Assembly (NCBI GenBank): GCA_013298775.1 | Contig: JAAFIV010000006.1 | Location: 116,717 to 180,716 of the forward strand | Length of the DNA: 64,000 nucleotides | Origin: Ignavibacteria bacterium | GTDB lineage: Bacteria; Bacteroidota; Ignavibacteria; Kapaibacteriales; UBA4661 | Direction: 5' to 3' | In this document: one piece after another, positions 55,390-63,382 of the stretch | Layout: every line of letters begins with the position of its first letter | Position numbering within the stretch: position 1 is the stretch's first letter | The notes under the pieces: model-generated | What the model was told of the DNA's origin: nothing | Database searches by the model: none | Seen by the model: only the letters and a program-made list of their open reading frames with translations | Position numbers and translations under genes: made by a program

Positions 55390-58098
55390 TCACCCCGCCG
55401 CAAGCTCACGCCGCGCAAAGGCAGCAGCAATGCGGAGTGTGTGCCATTCTGCCTCTGCGTGGAGCATGGCGCGAATATCTTTCAAAAAGGCATCGGGACG
55501 GAGGCGCAAGTAATCACGCACTGTCAGGTATAATTCCTCTGCAACGTAGTCCTCACGCCGCAAGGACGCACCTTGCTCTAATGCGCTTTGTATGTGCTGG
55601 GCGAGCGTTTCTACCGTTACACGCCGCTTTTCTGCTACTTCTTGCAACGACAGCCCCATTCGCAACAGCTCAATCGAAGTACGTACCGTTGGCGAAAGTG
55701 CAAATATATCATTTCCAGTTTTTGCAGCTTCATGGGAAAGAAAACTCTGAACAGTGCTTAAAAACAAGGGCGCGAAGCGCACCACGCACACTTGGCTCAA
55801 ATGCCGTACCTCACGTTTCATGCTTTCAATATTTTTCGGCAATGCGTTCACGAGCGCGACAAGCGAGGATTCATCTAGCACGGCGTGAGGCGGCACGCGC
55901 TCAATGCTGGCAACTTCGGTGCGCAATTTTTGAGCAATGGTGAGTAGCTCTGGATACAAGCATTCATCACGGTTGTAGCCGTCCAGTACGGCGGCAGGTG
56001 GCAGGTCTGGTGCGGTTTTCGCGCCTTCGATGGACAGCGCAATTGTGGGGAATTGTCCGCCCGTCGGTACGAGATACCCCGCATTCTGAGCCGTTTCCAG
56101 CATTTCTTGTACTTCTTGTTTGGGAAATTCTTTCGCTGCTGCAAAACTCACCAACCGATGCAAGCCGAATTTCCGCACTTTTTCTGCCGATTTCTCCCCC
56201 AGTAATACACTCGCCATCACCGCTTTTCCAAAGCGTCCATCCAGCTCTGATGCGGCTCGAAGGACTTGTTGCATGAGAAATCGCTTGCGATGCGAAATCG
56301 TTTCCAAGCTGCGCTGTGTGCGCGCTGCCTCGCGGCACGAGGAACACCGCCCGCATCGCGCCTCTACGTCTGCTTCACCGAAATAGGCGAGCAACACATC
56401 GCGCTTGCAATCGCTGGTGGTGGCATATTCCTCGACCGCAGAGCGTTTCTGCTCGGCGCGGGTGCGGCGCAGCGTGAGACCTTGCCAATCAATTGGTAAT
56501 GTTGTGTGCAATTCATCACGACCAATACGCGCCAGAAGCAAGGAAATACCGTCGTTGGAGCCAGGCGGGTTGAATTTCACCAAATGCGCATACTCGAAAC
56601 CCCGCACCGCTTCTAGGAAATCCTCAATCGGGACGTGATGTTTTCGCCACACATCTTGCACATCAAAAGCGACAGGACGCGAAAAACCTTCGCTGCCAAT
56701 CAAGCGAGCAAGCGCGTTTAAGGCATTTCGGCGGCGTTCTGGAATGTTATTGTGATATTCGCGCATGCGCTCTCGTGTTCCCAAAAATTGTGCTTGTGCA
56801 ATGCCACGCTCCCCGCCACGCCGCACAATTCCTGCTCGCTCGAAGAGTGTCAGCACGGCACGTACTTCCGCGCCGAAGACAGTCTGCCCAGCCTGTTGCC
56901 CAACAACAGCCGCAATCTGCTCCTCGCTCAATTTCACAGTATTGAATGGTTTTTCCCCACGAGCCGCTTGCACACTATCGTACAGCACATTGTAAATATT
57001 GGTAATTAAGTCCGAATCGGGGTAACTGCATTGCAGAAAAAAATCCATCATGCGGCGGTCTTGCGGAGCGTAGAGCATGATGCAGCGAGCCGCTTCGCCA
57101 TCGCGTCCGGCACGCCCCGCTTCTTGGTAGTACGCTTCCAGACTGAGCGTCAAATCGCAATGCACCACCGCTCGCACGTTTGGCTTGTCCACGCCCATTC
57201 CAAAGGCGTTTGTGGCAACAATCACATTCGTGCGATTCTCTGTAAACCGCTCCAATACTGCTCTGCGGTAGGAATCGCTCAAACCCGCGTGATATGGCTC
57301 GGCGTGGATGTTGTAATTCCGAAGCGATTGCGTGAACTGCTCCACGCGCTTCCGCGACGCACAATAGACAATCACCGAACCCGCTTCTTTGCTTGTTGTT
57401 TCGCGTATTGCTTCGGCACAAATATCGGCAAGACGCGTGGTTTTATCGTGGTCGTGTTCGACGGAATAGGTAAGATTTGGTCGGTCGAAGCCACGAATAA
57501 AGCGGTTTGCCTCCATGAGGCGTAATTGTCGTACAACATCGTCCTGCACGTCGGGCGTAGCGGTGGCGGTGAGCGCAATGATGGGCAAACGTCCTAATTC
57601 TTCATTGGCGCGAGCAATGGAGAGGTATGCAGGGCGGAAATCGTGTCCCCATTCCGACACGCAATGCGCCTCATCCACCGCGAGAAACGACCATGAAACA
57701 AGCTGCGCCTGCTCTTGAAATTGCTTGCTTTCCAAGCGTTCTGGTGCGACGTACACGAGCTTATACTTACCTTCGCGGGCATCCGAAAGGCGGCGGCGAA
57801 TTTCATCCCAAGAAAGCGCACTATTGATGAAACACGCAGGAACACCCGCTTTCTCCAATGACCGCACTTGGTCTTGCATCAGCGCAATAAGCGGCGAAAT
57901 CACAAGTGCAGTACCTTCCAACATCAGCGCGGGAAGCTGATAACACAAGGATTTCCCGCCACCAGTCGGCATAACGACAAAGGTATCGTTTAGGCGCGTG
58001 ATGGATTCAATGATTTCAAGCTGTCCTGCCCGAAAATCGGTGTAGCCAAAATGCTGATGCAGCAAGGTGTGGGCGCGGCGATGAAAGGAAGTGTTCAC
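55390..58098 (-). CDS. recQ: RecQ-family ATP-dependent DNA helicase
   Basis: 902 residues. Helicase motifs: FRAGQLEII (Q/0), MPTGGGKSLCYQLP (I), VDEAHCVSEWGHDFR (II), ALTATATP (III), IVYCASRKRVEQ (IV), QEAGRAGRDGE (VI). A zinc-binding region follows (RCGRCSSCREA), then a winged helix, an HRDC domain (about 735-800, YPELLTIAQKLRTEVASIER) and a C-terminal helical HTH_40-like region (about 830-902). The architecture is longer than E. coli RecQ. It unwinds 3' tails at stalled forks and recombination intermediates. The addB gene follows in the same direction. Confidence 0.94.
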   Translation of the reverse strand: MNTSFHRRAHTLLHQHFGYTDFRAGQLEIIESITRLNDTFVVMPTGGGKSLCYQLPALMLEGTALVISPLIALMQDQVRSLEKAGVPACFINSALSWDEIRRRLSDAREGKYKLVYVAPERLESKQFQEQAQLVSWSFLAVDEAHCVSEWGHDFRPAYLSIARANEELGRLPIIALTATATPDVQDDVVRQLRLMEANRFIRGFDRPNLTYSVEHDHDKTTRLADICAEAIRETTSKEAGSVIVYCASRKRVEQFTQSLRNYNIHAEPYHAGLSDSYRRAVLERFTENRTNVIVATNAFGMGVDKPNVRAVVHCDLTLSLEAYYQEAGRAGRDGEAARCIMLYAPQDRRMMDFFLQCSYPDSDLITNIYNVLYDSVQAARGEKPFNTVKLSEEQIAAVVGQQAGQTVFGAEVRAVLTLFERAGIVRRGGERGIAQAQFLGTRERMREYHNNIPERRRNALNALARLIGSEGFSRPVAFDVQDVWRKHHVPIEDFLEAVRGFEYAHLVKFNPPGSNDGISLLLARIGRDELHTTLPIDWQGLTLRRTRAEQKRSAVEEYATTSDCKRDVLLAYFGEADVEARCGRCSSCREAARTQRSLETISHRKRFLMQQVLRAASELDGRFGKAVMASVLLGEKSAEKVRKFGLHRLVSFAAAKEFPKQEVQEMLETAQNAGYLVPTGGQFPTIALSIEGAKTAPDLPPAAVLDGYNRDECLYPELLTIAQKLRTEVASIERVPPHAVLDESSLVALVNALPKNIESMKREVRHLSQVCVVRFAPLFLSTVQSFLSHEAAKTGNDIFALSPTVRTSIELLRMGLSLQEVAEKRRVTVETLAQHIQSALEQGASLRREDYVAEELYLTVRDYLRLRPDAFLKDIRAMLHAEAEWHTLRIAAAFARRELAAG

Positions 58099-58129
58099 GG
58101 AGAAGGAGAGGTCGGTGTGGTCTGCAAAG

Positions 58130-58274
58130 CAGGGCTGTTAAGTTCTGTTCCTGTGAAGCCCTCACCCAACCCTCTCCCAGAGGGAGAGGGCTTCAGAAAC
58201 GGCTCTGTATCTTGCCCTTCTCCTTCTGGGAGAAGGGTTGGGATGAGGGCAAACACGAGAACTTAACAGCCCTG
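58130..58274. mobile_element. Miniature element with CAGGGCTGTTAAGTTC ends and 11-bp target duplication (B3)
   Basis: 145 bp. Perfect 16-bp inverted ends CAGGGCTGTTAAGTTC / GAACTTAACAGCCCTG. GGTCTGCAAAG is exactly duplicated at 58119-58129 and 58275-58285. The interior is a family B module (CCTCACCCAACCCTCTCCC ... GAAGGGTTGGGATGAGGGC). It shares its ends and duplication length with B2 at 46580. Confidence 0.88.
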
Positions 58275-58299
58275 GGTCTGCAAAGGGATAGATAAATAC

Positions 58300-58391
58300 T
58301 GGCTTCGGCAGCACAGACACTCCTGTCTGTGCCATTCTCAAACGTCAAGTGGCGCAGACAAGGTGAGAGAAGCCCTCACGTCTGCGCTACC
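58300..58391. repeat. Family A double-hairpin repeat (copy A11)
   Basis: Begins GGCTTCGGCAGCACAGACAC and ends CTCACGTCTGCGCTACC, with arms partly diverged. It lies directly beside element B3, between pcm and recQ. Confidence 0.75.
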
Positions 58392-58399
58392 AATTGGAA

Positions 58400-59086
58400 T
58401 CACTGTCGCCATGCGGCTTTGCCGATAAGTGGCACAAAACGAAAACCGTGAAATTCCTCTGCGCGAAAGGCTTCCGCGCCCGTGCCAGCATGCTCACGCG
58501 TGATGCGATAAATCGTTTGTTCGCGCTGCGAACCGACGGGAATAATCATCCGTCCGCCGACGGCGAGCTGGTGCGCCAAGCCTTCTGGCACATCGGGCGA
58601 ACCCGCCGTAACGATAATGCCATCAAACGGTGCGGCATCAATCCAGCCAAGCGAACCATCGCCAAAGCGCGTCGTTGCTGGTACGCCGAGCGTGGCAAAA
58701 CGCGCACGTGTTTCCTCGTACAATTCTTTCACACACTCAATTGTGTAGAGCGCACGAATGCTCATTGCCGCAAGCACGGCAGTCTGGTAGCCGCTTCCAG
58801 TACCGATTTCCAGCACTGTGTCTGTCCGTGTTGGCGCGAGAAGTTCGGTCATGTACGCAACGGTGAAAGGCTGGGAAATAGTTTGTCCGAAACCAATTGG
58901 CAAAGCAACATTTTCATACGCACGTGGCATGAGAATTTCAGGTACAAAATCTTCGCGGCGCACAGCAGACATTGCCCGCAAAACCGCATCATTGCTAATA
59001 CCTTTTGCGCGAAGTGTTGCTAAAAGCTCGCTTTTTTGCGCCTCAAGAACGCTGGCTTTGGCGAAATGGGAAACGTGGTCTATCAC
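58400..59086 (-). CDS. pcm: Protein-L-isoaspartate O-methyltransferase
   Basis: 228 residues from GTG 59086. The SAM-binding core VLEIGTGSGYQTAVLAAM (about 110-127), the upstream QTISQPFTVAYMTELL and the C-terminal GGRMIIPVGSQREQ are the PCM pattern. It repairs isoaspartate in aged proteins. A TTG at 59158 would add 24 residues with no clear homology; it also overlaps the 20-bp palindrome at 59156. It is transcribed in the same direction as rnpB, which lies upstream. Confidence 0.9.
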   Translation of the reverse strand: MIDHVSHFAKASVLEAQKSELLATLRAKGISNDAVLRAMSAVRREDFVPEILMPRAYENVALPIGFGQTISQPFTVAYMTELLAPTRTDTVLEIGTGSGYQTAVLAAMSIRALYTIECVKELYEETRARFATLGVPATTRFGDGSLGWIDAAPFDGIIVTAGSPDVPEGLAHQLAVGGRMIIPVGSQREQTIYRITREHAGTGAEAFRAEEFHGFRFVPLIGKAAWRQ

Positions 59087-59155
59087 GGAAATGGAGGATG
59101 CGGTACGAAGAAAAGAATAGAGTTTATCTCGAATAAGGTTTTTAGAGTTTTGGAG

Positions 59156-59175
59156 CAAGGCAGCATGCTGCCTTG
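59156..59175. other. Perfect 20-bp palindrome upstream of pcm
   Basis: CAAGGCAGCATGCTGCCTTG is identical to its reverse complement. It lies between rnpB's 3' end and the pcm start (minus strand). It could be an operator or part of a terminator for rnpB readthrough. Confidence 0.5.
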
Positions 59176-59225
59176 TTTAGTAAAAAAGTCTATTCGGAAT
59201 AAAGTCTAATGTTTAAAATAAAAAA

Positions 59226-59715
59226 ATCGTGAAAGAATGATAAGCCGAATTCTGTCTTTCTGCAAGGAAGGAAGCGGCTTCCAAGCAAAGAGGTGATTAT
59301 TTATCTTGTGCAGCCTACCCGAATACACCGTTTGTTGAGCTGTGGCTTGCGCCATTGCACGCACAAACATTTACACGAGCCGCATACATACTGCCTTTGC
59401 TGACGCATTGGCGGTAGTGCATTCATACTTGGCTTTGCTTCTCGCGGGGTTTACCATGCCACGCCGTGTTACCACGTGTGCGGTAAGCTCTTACCTCACC
59501 ATTTCACCCTTACCGGCAGCACAAATTTCTTTGCTTTGCAGGCGGTATCTTTCTGTTGCACTTTCCATCGGCTTGCTGTGCGCGGCTTCATCGCTTCGTT
59601 CCGCGCACTGCTTACCGTCCGACCGTTAGTCGGCGCGATGCTCTTTGAAGTTCGGACTTTCCTCACCGAGTTTACTTTTCAGCAAACGCAGCGCAATCAC
59701 CTATTCTTCCACGAT
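59226..59715 (-). ncRNA. rnpB: RNase P RNA
   Basis: On the minus strand the region reads GAGGAAAGTCCGAAC (59664-59650, P4 5' half) near the 5' end and ACAGAATTCGGCTTATC (59255-59239, P4 3' half) near the 3' end, both hallmarks of bacterial RNase P RNA. ATCGTGGAAGAATA (59715-59702) pairs with TATTCTTTCACGAT-like sequence at 59226-59239 as helix P1 (13 consecutive pairs including one G-U). A T-run follows directly, so P1 probably doubles as the terminator. The RNA processes the 5' ends of tRNA precursors. At about 490 bases it is longer than the usual 350-420. Confidence 0.92.
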
Positions 59716-59790
59716 TTGATTTGCAAAGAACGTCTATTCAAAAAACGAAAATTCTCAATAATTTCGGTTAAAAAAAATCAACAATCAAGT

Positions 59791-59869
59791 AGTGGCACAG
59801 ACATTCTTGTCTGTGAGTGTTAGAGCAGGTTTCAAGCGACAAACACAGACAAGAATGTCTGTGCCACTT
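59791..59869. repeat. Family A double-hairpin repeat (copy A12)
   Basis: AGTGGCACAGACATTCTTG on the left and its reverse complement on the right; the pairing extends outward by TCAAGT/ACTTGA. It lies upstream of rnpB, in the gap to the SDR gene. Confidence 0.9.
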
Positions 59870-59976
59870 GATGTTTTTTTTGCCTGCACCATGCTGTATT
59901 TCCAACTACATCCGACAAGAACCAAAGTGCAAGGGAATGCGAGAGAATTTTATATCATAACAGCCTACATCACGCA

Positions 59977-60699
59977 TCAGAGCTTAAACCACGGCAAATT
60001 TGCCCGCATGAATTTCTGAATATAATTTGCTGGTTCTTTCACATCGCCGAAATGCAGCTTGAGCGTGTAATCCCCAATTTCATCAGGCGTGATGCTGGTT
60101 GGCGCGACGGGACGTTTGTTTTGGCGTGTGGCAATTTCCGCAATAAATAATTCATACACTTTCACGTTAAACGGCTTCATTTCTTGGCTGAGAGCTTCTG
60201 CCATTTTTAGTTGTGCCGTTCCCGCCACAGCAATGACCTCTGCCGAGCGCACTGGCACTACGCCGCCCGGACCGCCAATCAAGATGTATGTTCCTGCTTT
60301 TTCTTCTTTCATCGCGGGCAGCACCGCGCGAGACAAGTAAAAATGCGGGTCGAGGTTGTTTATCATCACGTTGTGCCATTCGTCGTTGCTCATGTCGGTC
60401 AGCGATTTTCCTTGCCACCAGCCGCCCAGCGAAGCCACACACATATCAATTCTACCATGCTCTTCCAATACTGCACGCACAAATTCTTGCGCTCCATTGA
60501 AGGTGCCGATGTTTGCTTGATATGGCACGAGATTTCCCGTTGCAACATCGCTGACGTAGCCTTGCAAAGAATCAAGGCGATTCAGCGTCCGCGAGGGAAC
60601 AATCACGGTCGCGCCCTCACGCAAATGTGCTTTAACAATGCCCTCGCCGATACTACCTGCGCCGCCGGCGACAATCGTTACTTTTTTGTTGAGTTTCAT
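59977..60699 (-). CDS. Short-chain dehydrogenase/reductase family protein with degenerate active site
   Basis: 240 residues. The nucleotide fold is intact (VAGGAGSIGEG, about 10-20), as is the region MCVASLGGWWQGKSLTDMSN. The usual catalytic Tyr-x-x-x-Lys is not recognisable: the position reads IAVAGTAQLKMAEAL, where Tyr is replaced by a hydrophobic residue and Lys by Gly. IGGPGG stands where the catalytic Ser lies. It may bind NAD(P) without classic oxidoreduction, or use other residues. The substrate is unknown. It stands alone between repeats A12 and C2. Confidence 0.82.
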   Translation of the reverse strand: MKLNKKVTIVAGGAGSIGEGIVKAHLREGATVIVPSRTLNRLDSLQGYVSDVATGNLVPYQANIGTFNGAQEFVRAVLEEHGRIDMCVASLGGWWQGKSLTDMSNDEWHNVMINNLDPHFYLSRAVLPAMKEEKAGTYILIGGPGGVVPVRSAEVIAVAGTAQLKMAEALSQEMKPFNVKVYELFIAEIATRQNKRPVAPTSITPDEIGDYTLKLHFGDVKEPANYIQKFMRANLPWFKL

Positions 60700-60749
60700 C
60701 GGTAATGCTTGGGAATGATTGGAAAATGGTGGTTATTTTCACTCTTCCT

Positions 60750-60855
60750 GTCGGGCGGCTGTTATCACAAGAGCAGTAGCCGTCCGGCGGGTGATGTGCA
60801 AGCGACTCACCCGCCGGAGGGCAGCGTTTCTGCACTCCTCAGCCGCTTGGGCGGG
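60750..60855. repeat. Family C repeat (copy C2)
   Basis: 106 bp. GTCGGGCGGCTGTTATCAC starts it, CAGCCGCTTGGGCGGG ends it. A strong internal hairpin pairs TCCGGCGGGT with ACCCGCCGGA. It lies directly 3' of the NtrC-type gene and in the same orientation as C3. Confidence 0.85.
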
Positions 60856-60867
60856 TATTTTCTGTTC

Positions 60868-62250
60868 TTAATGCGTCGAAATGCCATACTTTTCCAACAT
60901 CCGATAGAACGTCGCACGCCCGATTTCAAGCCTATGCGCCGCTTCTTGGATGTTCCCTCCAGTGGTTTCGAGCGCGTTGCGAATTGCCTGTTCTTTTACT
61001 TTGTCGAGCGGGATAATTTCTCCCGTTGCTGATGAAAAATGTATCGTCGGAGGCTCATTTGGTGCGGGTGGTGGGAGTTCGATGTCGCCTGTTAAAAGCT
61101 GTAATTCTTCTTCGGTAATCATTTTTGTTTCGCACAATACCACTGCGCGTTCAATTGTATTTTCCAATTCCCGCACATTTCCTTGCCAATGATAATGCGC
61201 CAAAATGCGCAATGCCTTCGGACTGAAGCTCCGTGCGGGCTGGTCGTAGCGCATGGAGTATTTTTCCAAGAAATATTGCGCTAGCGCAGGAATATCTTCC
61301 TTGCGGTCGCGGAGCGGCGGGAGTTTCACGGGAAAAGTGGCAAGGCGATAGTATAAATCTTCGCGGAACGTACCGTTTCGTGCGGCTTCCAAGAGATTGC
61401 GGTGTGTTGCCGAGACAATGCGCACGTCTGCATGTAAGAGTTCTGTTCCGCCGACGCGCTCAAAGTTTTTTGTCTGCAAGACGCGCAGGAGCTTGGCTTG
61501 GAGGCTGAGGTCGAGTTCGCCGATTTCATCCAGAAAGAGCGTACCGCCATTTGCTTGCTCGAAACGCCCGATTTTACGCTGCACCGCGCCCGTGAACGCG
61601 CCGCGCTCATGTCCAAAAAGCTCGCTTTCTAAGAGGTCTTTGGGAATAGACGCACAGTTCACCGCCACAAACGGACCTTTGCTGCGCCGCCCTTCGTGGA
61701 GTGCCTGCGCAATGAGTTCCTTGCCTGTTCCCGTTTCGCCTTGAATCAGCACGGAAATATCGGTGTTCTGCGCTTTTTTGACGAGCTTAAAGACGCTCTG
61801 CATCGTATCGCTGACGGAAATGATATTGCTAAAGCGAATACGCTCGGTGGATTCATCCGAGAGTTTGCGGACTTCATTCGTGAGGGCGAAGACGTGAAGG
61901 GCGTTGCGAAGCGTGATTTCGAGCTTCGTGAGGTCGAGCGGTTTTTGCAAATAATCAAACGCGCCGAGCTTAATTGTTTCAACGGCAATATCAATGCGCC
62001 CTTGTCCAGAGAGCATCACGGCTGGGATTTCGGGGAATCGCGTTTTGCATTCCTTTAAAATTTCTACGCCACTCATGCCTGGCAGCATAATGTCGAAAAT
62101 GAACAAGGATGGCTCTTCGCCGCTTGAAAGCGCACTTACGAGGTCTTCGCCGCTTCCAAAAACGCGGACGTTGTAGCCCCACGAGCTGCAATTATGCTCA
62201 AGGAGCAGTTGGAGATTAGCTTCGTCTTCAACGATGAAAATAGTGTGCAT
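60868..62250 (-). CDS. Sigma-54-dependent NtrC-family response regulator
   Basis: 460 residues. The receiver domain (1-120) has Asp53 (IFDIMLPGMSG). The AAA+ domain (about 145-370) has Walker A GETGTGKE, the sigma-54 contact loop GAFTGA and Walker B GGTLFLDEIGEL. The C-terminal Fis-type helix-turn-helix (about 415-455) reads NIQEAAHRLEIGRATFYRML. When phosphorylated it activates sigma-54 promoters. No kinase gene is adjacent, so it is an orphan regulator. Family C repeats flank it on both sides. Confidence 0.95.
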   Translation of the reverse strand: MHTIFIVEDEANLQLLLEHNCSSWGYNVRVFGSGEDLVSALSSGEEPSLFIFDIMLPGMSGVEILKECKTRFPEIPAVMLSGQGRIDIAVETIKLGAFDYLQKPLDLTKLEITLRNALHVFALTNEVRKLSDESTERIRFSNIISVSDTMQSVFKLVKKAQNTDISVLIQGETGTGKELIAQALHEGRRSKGPFVAVNCASIPKDLLESELFGHERGAFTGAVQRKIGRFEQANGGTLFLDEIGELDLSLQAKLLRVLQTKNFERVGGTELLHADVRIVSATHRNLLEAARNGTFREDLYYRLATFPVKLPPLRDRKEDIPALAQYFLEKYSMRYDQPARSFSPKALRILAHYHWQGNVRELENTIERAVVLCETKMITEEELQLLTGDIELPPPAPNEPPTIHFSSATGEIIPLDKVKEQAIRNALETTGGNIQEAAHRLEIGRATFYRMLEKYGISTH

Positions 62251-62391
62251 AGATACGTTTGGTGTGAGGAATCAAGGTGTGCGTGGAATGGAATAGAATG
62301 CCTTCCCGCAAAGGGCAAATATACGCCTTTTCCGCCGTACAGCAAGGCTTTTAGCGCACAGGAGCAGGGTAACTCTGGTAGGTCTTGTCTC

Positions 62392-62499
62392 GTCGGGCGG
62401 CTGTTATCACAAGTACAGTAGCCGTCCGGCGAGTGCTGTGCAAGCGACTCACCCGTCGGACGGCAGCGTTAATGCACTCCTCAGCCGCTTGGGCGGGTG
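62392..62499. repeat. Family C repeat (copy C3)
   Basis: 108 bp, highly similar to C2 and in direct orientation, with GTCCGGCGAGT / ACCCGTCGGAC as the internal stem. It occupies the region upstream of the NtrC-type gene. Confidence 0.85.
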
Positions 62500-62550
62500 G
62501 CATTTGACCAGCTACAAAACTGGCATAAAAACAGATGTTATTCGCACTTC

Positions 62551-63306
62551 TTACTCCCGAAAATGCAAGTATTCATGCCAGAATTTGAAGAGTTCCCACG
62601 TCGCATGAACGTCGCGCATACAGTATTCGGCAATCTCCTTGATGCGCCCTTCGGCGTAGTATTCCGCTACATTTCCGCCATGTACGCCTTCGGATTTTGG
62701 CGAAGGAATACCGAAAGCGCGGGCGTAAAAATCGAAGTTGTACCGGCGCGTCGCACCGCTATTGTTCGCGCTGCCAGGGGCATAGAAGTTCAGTTCTTTG
62801 GATAAATCAATATGTTTCGAGCGTTCCCAAGGTTTTTCGTTGCAGAGATGCCGCGAGGGGCGAATCCGCCGCGCAACTGAACGAATCATGAGAAATGGTG
62901 CATCGAAATCGCGCCCATTGAAGCTGACGATATGCGCGTTGTCATAGTATTCGTTCAGCATTTTCCAGAAGGACTGCAAAAGGGTTGTTTCGTCCGAAAG
63001 TGCAGCCGTGATACCGTTTGCAAGCTCCACGCGCTTAATTTTTCCCGTTTCCATTGTTTCATCCAGCATAAATGCGCCCTGCCGAATGCACTCCGCTTCC
63101 TGCCCCTGATTCCACTGCATCACCACGATACCAATACATGCAATCTTTGCCGAGAGCGGCGCGAGCGCGAATTCACGAACTTTTTTCGCACGGTCTTCGT
63201 CGGTTGCTGCGCCGCGCAAGAGGTATTCTTGCTGGGCTTCATCAAAGATTTCAAGCGGCATTCCGACAGTTTCAATGTCGAAAATGAAGAAGTAGGGAAA
63301 TTTCAT
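62551..63306 (-). CDS. Predicted 3'-5' exonuclease, PolB-like DnaQ fold
   Basis: 251 residues. DEDDy exonuclease pattern: FDIETVG (Asp10, Glu12), FNGRDFDAPFL (second Asp) and YCMRDVHATWELF (Tyr-x-x-x-Asp). This resembles the family of predicted exonucleases related to the proofreading domain of DNA polymerase B. It may act in DNA repair or RNA processing. ATG 63306 was chosen because FPYFFIFDIE begins there; an ATG at 63351 would add 15 residues. It is transcribed away from the transposase. Confidence 0.85.
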   Translation of the reverse strand: MKFPYFFIFDIETVGMPLEIFDEAQQEYLLRGAATDEDRAKKVREFALAPLSAKIACIGIVVMQWNQGQEAECIRQGAFMLDETMETGKIKRVELANGITAALSDETTLLQSFWKMLNEYYDNAHIVSFNGRDFDAPFLMIRSVARRIRPSRHLCNEKPWERSKHIDLSKELNFYAPGSANNSGATRRYNFDFYARAFGIPSPKSEGVHGGNVAEYYAEGRIKEIAEYCMRDVHATWELFKFWHEYLHFRE

Positions 63307-63382
63307 AATGGCGATGTGATACAATGAATGGTGTGGGTAAGGAATGCTCACAAATACATGCTCGAAGTCACTAGTGCTTTGT

